Source of the DNA: Pseudahrensia aquimaris
Lineage (GTDB): Bacteria; Pseudomonadota; Alphaproteobacteria; Rhizobiales; Rhizobiaceae
DNA length: 64,000 nucleotides
Direction of reading: 5' to 3'
Assembly: GCF_042676045.1 (NCBI RefSeq)
Contig: NZ_JBHTJV010000009.1
Location: forward strand, 62,001 to 126,000
In this document: positions 1-8,757 of the stretch, piece by piece
How the letters are laid out: each line of letters opens with the position of its first letter
Position numbering within the stretch: position 1 is the first letter of the stretch
Notes under the pieces: generated by a model
What the model saw: the letters and a program-made list of their open reading frames with translations, nothing else
The model's database searches: none
Told to the model about the DNA's origin: nothing
Made by a program: the position numbers and the translations under genes

Positions 1-2
1 AC

Positions 3-1919
3 GCCATCGCGGACAATGGGGCCGAGCCGACTTTCGAAAACACGATTGAGGCACTGGAGGGCGCGCATGACGCAAATGCAGAAGCCCTTTCACGAGTCGC
101 ATCGATTTACTGGAACCTCGTCGGCGCGGACAGCAACGACGATTTGCGCGCCATCGAAGGCGATATCGCCTCAAGACTATCGCGGCACAGTTCAGAAACC
201 GCCACCAACAAAAAACTCTTCTCCCGCATAGACGCCCTTTGGCAAAACCGCGACAGCCTCAGCCTGACCCACGAGCAGGAGCGCGTGCTGGAACGCAAAT
301 GGAAAGGCTTCGTCAAAGGCGGGGCAGCCCTTCCCGATGCCGAGCAAAAGACGCTGGCTGACATTAACGCCCGACTGGCCGAACTCGGAGCGAACTTTTC
401 GCAAAATGTGTTGGGCGATGAGAAAGACTGGTTTCTCATTTTGACCGACGAAGCCGAACTAACCGGTCTATCCGAAGGCCTGCGCCAATCCATGAAATCC
501 GCCGCTGAAGAACGCGGTAAGGAGGGATACGCCGTCACGCTTTCGCGCTCCATCATCGAACCGTTCCTCTCATCATCAGACCGCCGCGATCTGCGCGAAC
601 AGGCTTATAAAGCCTGGCTCGCGCGTGGTGAAAACGAGGGCGAGCGCGACAATCGGGAAATCATTGCCGAGACGCTGAAACTGCGCCAGCAACGCGCCGA
701 ACTGCTGGGCCACGAAAATTTCGCCCGCTTCAAATTGGAAGACCAAATGGCGAAAACGCCCGAAGCTGTGGTGGAATTGCTGGAAACGGTTTGGGACAAA
801 GCAAAAGCAAAAGCGGAAAAAGAAGAAGCCGACCTCGCACAAATGATCGCCCGTACCGGCGCCAACCACGACGTCGCACCATGGGATTGGCGCTATTATT
901 CCGAGAAAGTCCGGGCTGAGAAATTCGATTTCGACGAAGACGCCATCAAGCCCTACCTGTCGCTCGACGCCATGATTGAGGCCGCCTTTGACGTGGCGAC
1001 AAAACTCTTCGGCATTACGTTCAAAGAGCACAAAGACGCAAATGCCTACCATCCTGACGCGCGCATTTTCGAAGTTCTGAACAAAGACGGCAGCCACCGC
1101 GCGACGTTCATAGGCGATTATTTCGCCCGCACCTCGAAACGCTCCGGCGCGTGGATGAGTGCCTTTCAAGGCCAACACAAACTCGGTGAAGGCCAAGCGC
1201 CCATCATCATCAATGTGTGCAACTTTGCCAAACCGCCCAAGGGCCAGCCCGCATTGATCTCCATGGAAGACGCCCGCACGCTGTTCCACGAATTTGGCCA
1301 TGCTCTCCACGGTATTCTGTCGGACGTCACCTATCCATCGGTCGCCGGAACCTCAGTCGCCCGCGATTTCGTGGAACTGCCGAGCCAGCTTTATGAACAC
1401 TGGCTCACCGTCCCCGCCGTGCTGTCGCAACACGCGCGACACGTCGAGACAGGCGAACCCATGCCACGCGAATTGCTCGACAAGGTTTTGGCCGCACAGA
1501 CATTCAATGCGGGCTTCGCCGCTGTAGAGTTCACAGCCTCCGCGTTGGTCGACATGGCCTTTCACACAGCCAAGGAAGTGCCGGAAGACGTCATCGCCTT
1601 CGAAAAACAGGAACTTGAACGCCTTGGCATGCCCAAGGCGATTTCAATGCGCCACCGCACGCCTCACTTTGCCCATGTCTTTTCCGGCGATGGTTACTCA
1701 GCAGGCTATTACAGCTATATGTGGAGCGAAGTTCTGGACGCAGACGCTTTTTCTGCGTTTGAAGAGACCGGCGATGTTTTCGATATTGAAACCGCAAAGC
1801 GCCTGCACGACCACATCTATTCGGCAGGCGGCTCCGTAGACCCTGAAGAAACCTACAAAGCGTTTCGCGGCAAAATGCCGACTGCAGATGCCATGATCGA
1901 AAAGCGTGGACTGGGGTGA
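3..1919 (+). CDS. M3 family metallopeptidase, peptidyl-dipeptidase Dcp-like (5' end cut off)
   Basis: Zinc oligopeptidase of the M3 (thimet/Dcp) family, expected in the cytoplasm or periplasm, degrading short peptides. The reading frame is open from the first bases of the window, and its start residues resemble the family N-terminus (PTFENTIEALE), so the true start lies left of base 1. A TTG at 144 is in frame but internal. The zinc motif HEFGH is encoded at 1287-1301, followed by the downstream DFVELPSQLYEHW segment that carries the third zinc ligand; this segment resembles Dcp more than oligopeptidase A (PrlC). About 638 residues are present, against roughly 680 for Dcp, so only about 40 are missing. 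The family is certain; the exact specificity (dipeptidyl carboxypeptidase or oligopeptidase) is inferred. Confidence 0.9.
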   Translation, partial: AIADNGAEPTFENTIEALEGAHDANAEALSRVASIYWNLVGADSNDDLRAIEGDIASRLSRHSSETATNKKLFSRIDALWQNRDSLSLTHEQERVLERKWKGFVKGGAALPDAEQKTLADINARLAELGANFSQNVLGDEKDWFLILTDEAELTGLSEGLRQSMKSAAEERGKEGYAVTLSRSIIEPFLSSSDRRDLREQAYKAWLARGENEGERDNREIIAETLKLRQQRAELLGHENFARFKLEDQMAKTPEAVVELLETVWDKAKAKAEKEEADLAQMIARTGANHDVAPWDWRYYSEKVRAEKFDFDEDAIKPYLSLDAMIEAAFDVATKLFGITFKEHKDANAYHPDARIFEVLNKDGSHRATFIGDYFARTSKRSGAWMSAFQGQHKLGEGQAPIIINVCNFAKPPKGQPALISMEDARTLFHEFGHALHGILSDVTYPSVAGTSVARDFVELPSQLYEHWLTVPAVLSQHARHVETGEPMPRELLDKVLAAQTFNAGFAAVEFTASALVDMAFHTAKEVPEDVIAFEKQELERLGMPKAISMRHRTPHFAHVFSGDGYSAGYYSYMWSEVLDADAFSAFEETGDVFDIETAKRLHDHIYSAGGSVDPEETYKAFRGKMPTADAMIEKRGLG

Positions 1920-2005
1920 ATTGCGCCGCGTCATCACAGATTGATCACGAAACTGTGTTCAACCGTTCTTTTTCCTGAAGCCTTTGGAGCCTATAGCTTC
2001 CTCCT

Positions 2006-2362
2006 ATGAAACGGTTTTTGTCATATCTGATGATAGCGTGCTTCGTCGCGGCGGCCTTCACCGCCCGCGCCGACATGGATCATAAGGGGCTGCAGATCGC
2101 GTTGCCGTCGACCGCATCGGTTTTGCAAGGAAGCGCCGAGGATGACACGTTTCAGCCCGCAATCGAGGCCAAGAGCGAAAAGAAGCCCTGCAAATGCAAG
2201 GGCGACAGCAACGCGCTGGTCTGCGGAATAGCCCTCGATATGGCCTATGAGGCAGGCTACGCGGTGCCACGCTTAGCGAAAGACCGTTTCACGCTGTCGC
2301 GCACCGATGGCACATCAAGCCTCATCTACACACTGAAAAGACCACCACGATCCATCGCCTGA
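2006..2362 (+). CDS. Hypothetical secreted protein
   Basis: Protein of 118 residues that I do not recognise. The first 22 or so residues form a clear Sec signal peptide (Lys-Arg, hydrophobic stretch, then ARA before Asp), so the product should be periplasmic. The mature part holds a lysine- and cysteine-rich patch (KKPCKCKGD) and a further cysteine about ten residues on, which could form disulphides or bind metal. It stands alone between the M3 peptidase and the L,D-transpeptidase with no strong ribosome site. The signal peptide and codon use support a real gene; no function can be assigned. Confidence 0.6.
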   Translation: MKRFLSYLMIACFVAAAFTARADMDHKGLQIALPSTASVLQGSAEDDTFQPAIEAKSEKKPCKCKGDSNALVCGIALDMAYEAGYAVPRLAKDRFTLSRTDGTSSLIYTLKRPPRSIA

Positions 2363-2512
2363 GATCTTGTTGAACGCTTTCGCGCGACCAACATTTACCC
2401 TCATGAGACAGTTTGATCACCCGCTGCCGACAGGTTCTTCAACCAACGGACGGTCGCTCAATCGGTCCGATTTGCAAAACGATTTCACCGATCAAAGATC
2501 GGAATTGGCAAA

Positions 2513-3241
2513 ATGGTCATGGACGACACAAATTTTGAAACCGACGCAGGCAATCCATCGCGGCGCGCCTTTATTCTCACAGCAACCAGTCTGGCAGCGC
2601 TAACACTCGCCGGTTGCGCCCGCCGTGCTCCGGACGAGCCACGCAGGCCCCGCCTGCGCAGGCTGCGGCGCCTGCGCGAGCGCATCGCTGCCAGACCCGA
2701 ACCCAACCTTTATCCAGCTCTGCTGAACGAGCAGTTTCCTATCGACGCAATTCCACCGGGCAAGCTGCCGAAGAAGTTCCACCGTCAGCGTGTGCCGTTC
2801 GACACGGCTGAAAAGCCTGGCACAGTCATCGTCGATACCGGCTCATTCTACCTCTACCACGTCGAAGACGGTGGAACTGCTATGCGCTATGGCGTGGGCT
2901 TGGGGCGTCAGGGTTTCGAATGGTCAGGACGCGCCCGCATCGCCTGGAAGCGCGCGTGGCCGACATGGACGCCACCGGAAGAGATGATCAAACGCGAGCC
3001 AGATCTTGCGAAGTGGTCGGCGGAAAACGGCGGCATGCCCCCCGGTTTGGACAACCCACTCGGCGCCCGTGCGCTGTATATTTTTCAAGACGGCAAAGAC
3101 ACGCTCTACCGTCTCCACGGCACGCCGGAAATTTTCAGCATCGGCAAGGCCGTCTCAAGCGGCTGCGTTCGGTTGGTCAATCACGACATCATCCACCTTT
3201 ACGACCGGGTACGCCCCGGCTCGGCAATTATTGTGCGATAG
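2513..3241 (+). CDS. L,D-transpeptidase (YkuD domain), Tat/lipoprotein signal
   Basis: Peptidoglycan cross-linking enzyme of the YkuD family, using a catalytic cysteine in the periplasm to make 3-3 links or to anchor proteins. The N-terminus carries a twin-arginine motif (SRRAFI) followed by a hydrophobic stretch ending in a lipobox (LAGC) near residue 40, so it is probably a Tat-exported lipoprotein. The catalytic signature sits in the last quarter: HGTPE, then SSGCVRL with the nucleophilic cysteine. An Arg/Pro-rich linker follows the signal. The start at 2513 has no good ribosome site; an ATG two codons later is equally possible. The following small ORF is coupled: its ribosome site overlaps this stop codon. 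Confidence 0.85.
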   Translation: MVMDDTNFETDAGNPSRRAFILTATSLAALTLAGCARRAPDEPRRPRLRRLRRLRERIAARPEPNLYPALLNEQFPIDAIPPGKLPKKFHRQRVPFDTAEKPGTVIVDTGSFYLYHVEDGGTAMRYGVGLGRQGFEWSGRARIAWKRAWPTWTPPEEMIKREPDLAKWSAENGGMPPGLDNPLGARALYIFQDGKDTLYRLHGTPEIFSIGKAVSSGCVRLVNHDIIHLYDRVRPGSAIIVR

Positions 3242-3251
3242 GAGAGCGGGA

Positions 3252-3479
3252 ATGGAAAAGATCAAGCAACCTTGCGCCAAACACGTGAGAGATAGCCGGA
3301 AACCGCACAACACAATGTCGGACGAACAGCTTGGAAGTGCATGGCTGGGAAAGGCGCGGGCGGCAGAGGATATAACCAACCTGCCGCTGGACGCAGCCGC
3401 TCGCCGCATAGGCTTCACACAGGCAGAAATTGACAGCTTAGAGAGACTATACGGACCCCTTCTGAGAGATGGCGGCTGA
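3252..3479 (+). CDS. Small hypothetical protein coupled to the L,D-transpeptidase
   Basis: Small 75-residue protein of unknown function. Start chosen because an AGGAG ribosome site, overlapping the L,D-transpeptidase stop, lies 7 bases upstream; a second in-frame ATG at 3315 would give a 54-residue form (MSDEQLGSAW...). No signal peptide or membrane segment. The C-terminal half looks like a short helical domain (LPLDAAARRIGFTQAEIDSLERL). It ends 2 bases before the stop of the convergent yciB-like gene. Translational coupling suggests a shared transcript with the transpeptidase; function unknown. Confidence 0.55.
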   Translation: MEKIKQPCAKHVRDSRKPHNTMSDEQLGSAWLGKARAAEDITNLPLDAAARRIGFTQAEIDSLERLYGPLLRDGG

Positions 3480-3481
3480 AA

Positions 3482-4132
3482 TCAGCCGTCGTCTTCAACC
3501 GTATGGCGCGAAATCATGGGGATTTGAGTGATAATAAAAGCCATAGAAAGCCCGGTCATGCCCCAAAGCTTAAAGCCAACCCAGAAGCTCTCGCTGGTAT
3601 TGCGCCAGACAACTTCGTTCACGACCGCCAAAAATAAAAAGAACAGGCCCCAACGCACCGTCAGCTTTCGCCAACCATCATCATCCAACGAAAAGGCCGG
3701 CCCCATGACAATTTTGAGCCAGCTTTTCCCCATCAGCCAACCCGTAATCAGCACAGTGCCAAACAGCGTGTTTATGATGGTTGGCTTTAATTTGATGAAC
3801 AAATCGTCCTGCAAATAAAGTGTGAGACCACCGAATATGGACACGACAACCAGGGTCACGATGGGCATGGCAGGCAAGGTTTTGAACTTCAGCCAAGACA
3901 TAAAAATCGAAATAGGCGTAGCGATCATCAAAACGATCGTCGCCAAGAATATCGGCTTCGCGAGCGCACCACTCATGCCGATGGCGTCAATGATCGACTG
4001 ACCAAAGTAATAGCTCAGCGCGAACAAGGCGACCGGACCCAGCTCCAGCAGCATCTTCGTACCCGCATTTTCATCCTTCTTGTTTGTCGGCGAAGGAACA
4101 CGGTTTTCGGTTTTTGGGGTCATTTGATCCAT
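3482..4132 (-). CDS. yciB: Inner membrane-spanning protein YciB (septation protein A / IspZ family)
   Basis: Small multi-pass inner-membrane protein of about 216 residues, linked in enterobacteria and Shigella to envelope integrity and septation. The family opening (LLELGPVALFALSYYFGQ) is clear, followed by five or six hydrophobic segments spread over the protein. I place the start at the ATG at 4132; an in-frame GTG at 4150 would add six residues and neither has a strong ribosome site. It is convergent with the small ORF to its left and divergent from aconitase. Family assignment is secure; the molecular function of YciB is still poorly defined. Confidence 0.88.
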   Translation of the reverse strand: MDQMTPKTENRVPSPTNKKDENAGTKMLLELGPVALFALSYYFGQSIIDAIGMSGALAKPIFLATIVLMIATPISIFMSWLKFKTLPAMPIVTLVVVSIFGGLTLYLQDDLFIKLKPTIINTLFGTVLITGWLMGKSWLKIVMGPAFSLDDDGWRKLTVRWGLFFLFLAVVNEVVWRNTSESFWVGFKLWGMTGLSMAFIITQIPMISRHTVEDDG

Positions 4133-4290
4133 CGGTTTGATATGATGCACCCATCACCAAAGCGCAAGTCGCCGACCCGTGCCGAGTATGAGTCCAAGGT
4201 TCACCTTGCGGCACTATGGATTCCGCCGCGACACCGCCTTATAAGAGCGCTAACTTCGCAAGCCATGACCGCGATCAGGAGCCCGCTTTT

Positions 4291-7041
4291 ATGTCACTCG
4301 ACTCTTTCAGCTGCAAAAAAACCCTTTCCGTAAACGGCAAGGATTATGCCTATTTTAGCCTCGCTGAGGCAGAACGAAACGGCCTGATGGGCATTTCCAA
4401 ATTGCCTTTCTCGCTGAAAGTGCTGCTGGAAAATCTTCTCCGTTTTGAAGACGGCCGTTCCGTCACCGCAGACGATATCCGCGACTTTGCCCAATGGCTT
4501 GATCACAAAGGCGCAACCGGCAAGGAAATCGCCTACCGCCCTGCCCGCGTGCTAATGCAGGACTTCACCGGTGTTCCCGCCGTTGTGGACCTCGCGGCCA
4601 TGCGCGATGCGACACAAAATTTGGGCGGAAAGACATCCGCCATCAACCCGCAGGTGCCTGTCGATCTGGTCATCGACCATTCCGTTATGGTGGATAATTT
4701 TGGAGGCGCAGGCGCGTTCAAGGCAAACGTCGAGCGCGAATATGAGCGCAACGGCGAGCGCTACACTTTCTTGAAATGGGGCCAACAGGCATTTGAGAAT
4801 TTCCGTGTCGTTCCTCCCGGCACCGGCATCTGTCATCAGGTGAATCTTGAGTATCTGGCACAAACCGTCTGGACCAAAGAGGTTGATGGCGAAACCATCG
4901 CTTACCCGGACACGCTGGTCGGCACCGACTCCCACACCACGATGGTCAACGGCATGGCCGTTCTCGGCTGGGGTGTTGGTGGCATCGAGGCAGAGGCTGC
5001 TATGCTTGGCCAGCCAGTCACGATGCTCATACCCGAAGTCATCGGCTTCCGCCTGCATGGCGAATTGTCGGAAGGCATCACAGCAACAGACCTTGTTCTC
5101 GTGATCGTTCAAATGCTGCGCGAGAAAGGCGTGGTGGGTAAGTTTGTCGAATTCTACGGCCCTGGCCTCGATAACCTTTCGCTCGAAGACCAAGCGACCA
5201 TCGCAAACATGGCGCCTGAATACGGCGCAACGTGTGGCTTCTTCCCGGTCGACAGCGAAACGCTGAACTACCTGAAATCCACAGGCCGCGACGAAGACCG
5301 CGTGGCGCTCGTTGAAGCCTATTCGAAAGAACAAGGCATGTGGCGCACCGGCGACGCACCTGTCTTCACCGATACGCTTGAACTCGATCTCTCAACCGTT
5401 GTTCCCTCAATCTCCGGCCCAAAGCGCCCGCAAGACCGCGTGGCGCTGGACGTTGCAGACACAGAATTCGCCAAGGCTCTCGAAACACTGAAAGGCGGCC
5501 CGGTCATTGCGCCAGCAGCCGACGAAGCCGTCATGCGCTTCATGGGCGAAGGCGAAGCGCAACTGAACCCGGAGCCTATGCCCAAGAATACGATGGGTTA
5601 TCCCGTCAAAAACACGAACTACAATCTTGGTGACGGTGACATCGTTGTGGCCGCCATCACATCGTGCACAAACACATCAAACCCATCGGTGCTGATCGCT
5701 GCTGGCCTCGTTGCACGCAATGCCCGCGCCAAGGGTTTGAACGTGAAACCTTGGGTGAAAACATCGCTCGCACCGGGTTCACAGGTCGTGACCGACTATC
5801 TCGATAAAGCAAACCTGTCCGCTGACCTTGATGCGCTGGGCTTCAACCTCGTTGGTTACGGCTGCACAACCTGCATCGGTAATTCAGGTCCACTGGCAGA
5901 AGAAATCTCCGAGGCTATCCATGAAAACGATCTGGTTGCTTGCTCGGTTCTGTCCGGCAACCGCAACTTCGAAGGCCGTATTTCGCCGGACGTTCGTGCC
6001 AACTATCTTGCTTCACCACCATTGGTGGTCGCGTACGCAATTGCTGGCACGATGCACCACAACATCGTCACTCAGCCACTCGGCCAAGACCAAGACGGAA
6101 ACGATGTTTACCTGAAAGACCTTTGGCCAACGACCGAAGAAATCTCGGCCATCATGCGCGAAACGGTGACAGAAGAAATGTTCCGCACCCGCTATGGCGA
6201 CGTTTTCAAGGGCGATGCCGCATGGCAGGGAATTCAGGTTGGCGAGGGCCAGACATACAGCTGGGATTCGACATCAACTTACGTCCAGAACCCTCCGTAT
6301 TTCGACGGCATGACGATGCAGCCGGAGCCTGTGCAAGACATTGAAGGCGCGCGCCTGCTGTCGTTGTTTGCCGACTCCATCACCACCGACCACATCTCAC
6401 CAGCCGGTGCTATCAAGGGCGACAGCCCCGCCGGCGCCTATCTCGTGGAACATCAGGTTCGCCCGATCGAGTTCAACTCCTACGGCTCACGTCGCGGCAA
6501 CCACGAAGTCATGATGCGCGGCACGTTCGCCAACATCCGCATCAAGAACCAGATGCTGGATGGCGTCGAAGGAGGCTATTCCAAGCACTACCCATCCGGC
6601 GAACAAGGCGCGATGTATGACGTCGCTATGCGCTATGCCGACGAAGGCGTGCCGCTGGTCGTTATGGCAGGCAAGGAATACGGCACCGGCTCGTCGCGCG
6701 ATTGGGCGGCAAAGGGCACCCGTCTTCTCGGTGTGCGTGCGGTCATCGCGGAAAGTTTCGAGCGCATCCACCGTTCCAACCTTGTCGGCATGGGCGTTCT
6801 GCCCGCCGTGTTTACCGATGGTGACAATTGGACGTCACTCGGCATGAAGGGCGATGAGAAAGTCACCATCCGTGGTCTCGACAACCTTACACCCCGTCAG
6901 GAACTTGAAGCACATATCGAATATTCTGACGGCACAACGAAAACCATCACAGTGCTGTCTCGTATCGATACAGAAGACGAATTGGACTATTTCCGCAGCG
7001 GCGGCATTCTCCATTACGTGCTGCGCAACTTGAACAGCTAG
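4291..7041 (+). CDS. acnA: Aconitate hydratase A
   Basis: Aconitase of the TCA cycle, isomerising citrate to isocitrate through a [4Fe-4S] cluster; cytoplasmic. The 916 residues match the AcnA/IRP class. The cluster-ligand cysteines are visible in SCTNTSNP and in GYGCTTCIGNSGPL, and the C-terminal swivel domain has YGTGSSRDWAAKG. Start chosen at 4291, preceded by an AGGAG site about 9 bases upstream, rather than the in-frame ATG at 4216. A strong terminator follows 15 bases after the stop, so it is probably monocistronic. In many Rhizobiales acnA lies next to ccmA; here the ccm genes are 20 kb away. Confidence 0.97.
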   Translation: MSLDSFSCKKTLSVNGKDYAYFSLAEAERNGLMGISKLPFSLKVLLENLLRFEDGRSVTADDIRDFAQWLDHKGATGKEIAYRPARVLMQDFTGVPAVVDLAAMRDATQNLGGKTSAINPQVPVDLVIDHSVMVDNFGGAGAFKANVEREYERNGERYTFLKWGQQAFENFRVVPPGTGICHQVNLEYLAQTVWTKEVDGETIAYPDTLVGTDSHTTMVNGMAVLGWGVGGIEAEAAMLGQPVTMLIPEVIGFRLHGELSEGITATDLVLVIVQMLREKGVVGKFVEFYGPGLDNLSLEDQATIANMAPEYGATCGFFPVDSETLNYLKSTGRDEDRVALVEAYSKEQGMWRTGDAPVFTDTLELDLSTVVPSISGPKRPQDRVALDVADTEFAKALETLKGGPVIAPAADEAVMRFMGEGEAQLNPEPMPKNTMGYPVKNTNYNLGDGDIVVAAITSCTNTSNPSVLIAAGLVARNARAKGLNVKPWVKTSLAPGSQVVTDYLDKANLSADLDALGFNLVGYGCTTCIGNSGPLAEEISEAIHENDLVACSVLSGNRNFEGRISPDVRANYLASPPLVVAYAIAGTMHHNIVTQPLGQDQDGNDVYLKDLWPTTEEISAIMRETVTEEMFRTRYGDVFKGDAAWQGIQVGEGQTYSWDSTSTYVQNPPYFDGMTMQPEPVQDIEGARLLSLFADSITTDHISPAGAIKGDSPAGAYLVEHQVRPIEFNSYGSRRGNHEVMMRGTFANIRIKNQMLDGVEGGYSKHYPSGEQGAMYDVAMRYADEGVPLVVMAGKEYGTGSSRDWAAKGTRLLGVRAVIAESFERIHRSNLVGMGVLPAVFTDGDNWTSLGMKGDEKVTIRGLDNLTPRQELEAHIEYSDGTTKTITVLSRIDTEDELDYFRSGGILHYVLRNLNS

Positions 7042-7056
7042 GTCTCGAAATTTAGT

Positions 7057-7099
7057 AATCCCCTTGGCCGATTTCTTCGACCAAGGGGATTTCTTTTTG
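7057..7099 (+). terminator. Rho-independent terminator after acnA
   Basis: Perfect 11-bp stem AATCCCCTTGG / CCAAGGGGATT around a 13-base loop, followed by a T-rich tail (TTCTTTTT). It sits immediately after the acnA stop. Confidence 0.85.
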
Positions 7100-7199
7100 A
7101 CCAAAATCGACCAGACATCACGCCGCGCCACGCTATTGTGAATTGCATGTGACCCACACCTTCGGCACTTTATGGGCGACACAAAATCTGGGTTCCCTG

Positions 7200-7970
7200 A
7201 TGTTCAATTTCCTCGCTCGCCATTGCTTCGCGCTTACATTGCTGGGCGGACTGACCGCTTTGGGTCTATCTGCACCATCTGTGCAGGCAGCGGAGCAGAA
7301 AATTGCAGTCGTTGAGTTGTTCACCTCGCAGGGCTGTTCTTCATGCCCACCTGCGGACAAAATTCTGGCACAGTACGCCAAGACCGAGGGCGTGCTCGCC
7401 CTTTCTTGGCACGTGGATTATTGGAACTACCTTGGCTGGCAGGACACATTCTCAAAAGCTGAGTTCTCCCAACGTCAGCGCCTCTACGCACAATCCTTCA
7501 AACGACGCGGCGTATATACGCCACAAGCCGTGGTCAACGGTCGCGATCATGCTGTTGGATCTCGCAAAGAAGATGTTGATGGCCTGATCAAGACCCATGC
7601 AGCTTCCGGCAAAGGTCTTAGTGTGACCTTAAAGGTGAATAAGACGAACGACACAATTCGCTTCACCAGCTCTGCAATTGCCAGTGATAAGAAGGTGACC
7701 TTGTCAGTCATCTATTTCGACAAGCAGCAGCAGGTTAAAATCAAACGCGGCGAGAACCGGGGCGAAACGATCACATATCATAATGTCGTACGCGATGTTT
7801 TCATGCTCGGCATGGCCGAACAGGGAGTGGTGGATGTAACACTCCCAAAGGACGCCCTGCGCATGAAGGGGCACGATGCCTGCGCGCTGATTTTGCAGGT
7901 TTTTGACAAAGATGGCGTGCCGGGCGAAATATTAGGCGCAAGTGTCATCGATGGATTGCGCGGAAGCTAA
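7200..7970 (+). CDS. DUF1223 family thioredoxin-like secreted protein
   Basis: Periplasmic protein of 256 residues of the DUF1223 family, which has a thioredoxin-like fold. A hydrophobic signal peptide covers about residues 1-30 and ends at VQAAE. The family motif ELFTSQGCSSCPPAD follows at once and holds a C-x2-C pair, suggesting redox or metal-related work, though no substrate is known. The ATG at 7200 gives a proper signal peptide; the in-frame upstream start would add a polar leader that spoils it. It stands alone between the acnA terminator and the convergent SDR gene, whose stop lies 4 bases away. Confidence 0.85.
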   Translation: MFNFLARHCFALTLLGGLTALGLSAPSVQAAEQKIAVVELFTSQGCSSCPPADKILAQYAKTEGVLALSWHVDYWNYLGWQDTFSKAEFSQRQRLYAQSFKRRGVYTPQAVVNGRDHAVGSRKEDVDGLIKTHAASGKGLSVTLKVNKTNDTIRFTSSAIASDKKVTLSVIYFDKQQQVKIKRGENRGETITYHNVVRDVFMLGMAEQGVVDVTLPKDALRMKGHDACALILQVFDKDGVPGEILGASVIDGLRGS

Positions 7971-7974
7971 CGCA

Positions 7975-8667
7975 TCAGGCCGGCACTTCCTGCCCGTCCC
8001 ACGCAAACACTTTGCCGGTGGCTGAAGCCCCCACACCATCAATTACATCCAGCATCTTCTCGGCTGCGAAGTCCGCAGTGAAAAGCTTACCTTCTGCAAC
8101 ATTGCTTTGAAAAGGCTTCGACAGATCGGTGTCCACCGTTCCAGGGTGCAGGCCGATAACTGCACTCTCTTTCCAACGCCGCCCATGCTCGATGCTGGCG
8201 GTCCGGATCATCTGGTTAAGCGCAGCTTTCGCAGAACGATAGCCATACCAACCACCGATGTGATTGTCTGAAATTGAGCCAACACGGGCAGACAAAGCAG
8301 CGAACACCGATTTGTCATCACGGGGCATCAGCGGCAGAAAGTGCTTCATCACCAGTGCCGGGCCAATCGTATTTACGAGATAAGTCTGCGCGAGATTATC
8401 GGCTTCCAGATACCGCATCGCCTTCTCTGGCCCAAAATCCGGCGTATGCAACAGGCCGGTTGCCACAATGATCAAATCCACACCCGCGCCGATCTTCTCA
8501 GCCGCAGCACAAATGCTGCCTTCATCGCCATAATCGAGCGAACCGGCAGATCGTGACAGGGGAATAATCTGTGCTTGCCCATAGCGGCTCTGGGCAGCTT
8601 CAACAAAGGCAGAACCTATGCCGCCGGACGCACCAACGATGACGACTTTGGATGGAGACCACGTCAT
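7975..8667 (-). CDS. Short-chain dehydrogenase/reductase (C-factor/CsgA-like)
   Basis: NAD(P)-dependent SDR of 230 residues. The Rossmann glycine motif GASGGIG is at residues 12-18 and the catalytic Y-x3-K is Y143/K147, preceded by a serine-rich strand (LSARVGSIS). The substrate is unknown; the sequence resembles the C-factor/CsgA-like cell-cell signalling branch more than classical polyol or fatty-acid reductases. It lies 90 bases downstream of pyruvate carboxylase on the same strand. That gap holds a 6-bp inverted repeat (8732-8749) but no T-run. Confidence 0.83.
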   Translation of the reverse strand: MTWSPSKVVIVGASGGIGSAFVEAAQSRYGQAQIIPLSRSAGSLDYGDEGSICAAAEKIGAGVDLIIVATGLLHTPDFGPEKAMRYLEADNLAQTYLVNTIGPALVMKHFLPLMPRDDKSVFAALSARVGSISDNHIGGWYGYRSAKAALNQMIRTASIEHGRRWKESAVIGLHPGTVDTDLSKPFQSNVAEGKLFTADFAAEKMLDVIDGVGASATGKVFAWDGQEVPA

Positions 8668-8757
8668 TAAACAGGACTTTCATGGATGGCAGATTAGCGC
8701 CCAAAGTGCAGCAAGCCAAAGAGGCGAACAATCATGCGTCTTGCCGCATGGCTTGGA

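Noticed and set aside
2367..2603. 78-codon plus-strand ORF before the L,D-transpeptidase
   Set aside because: Overlaps the transpeptidase signal region in another frame, no ribosome site, no resemblance to known proteins.
8732..8749. Inverted repeat CATGCG/CGCATG after pyc as terminator
   Set aside because: Only six pairs and no T-run; too weak to support.
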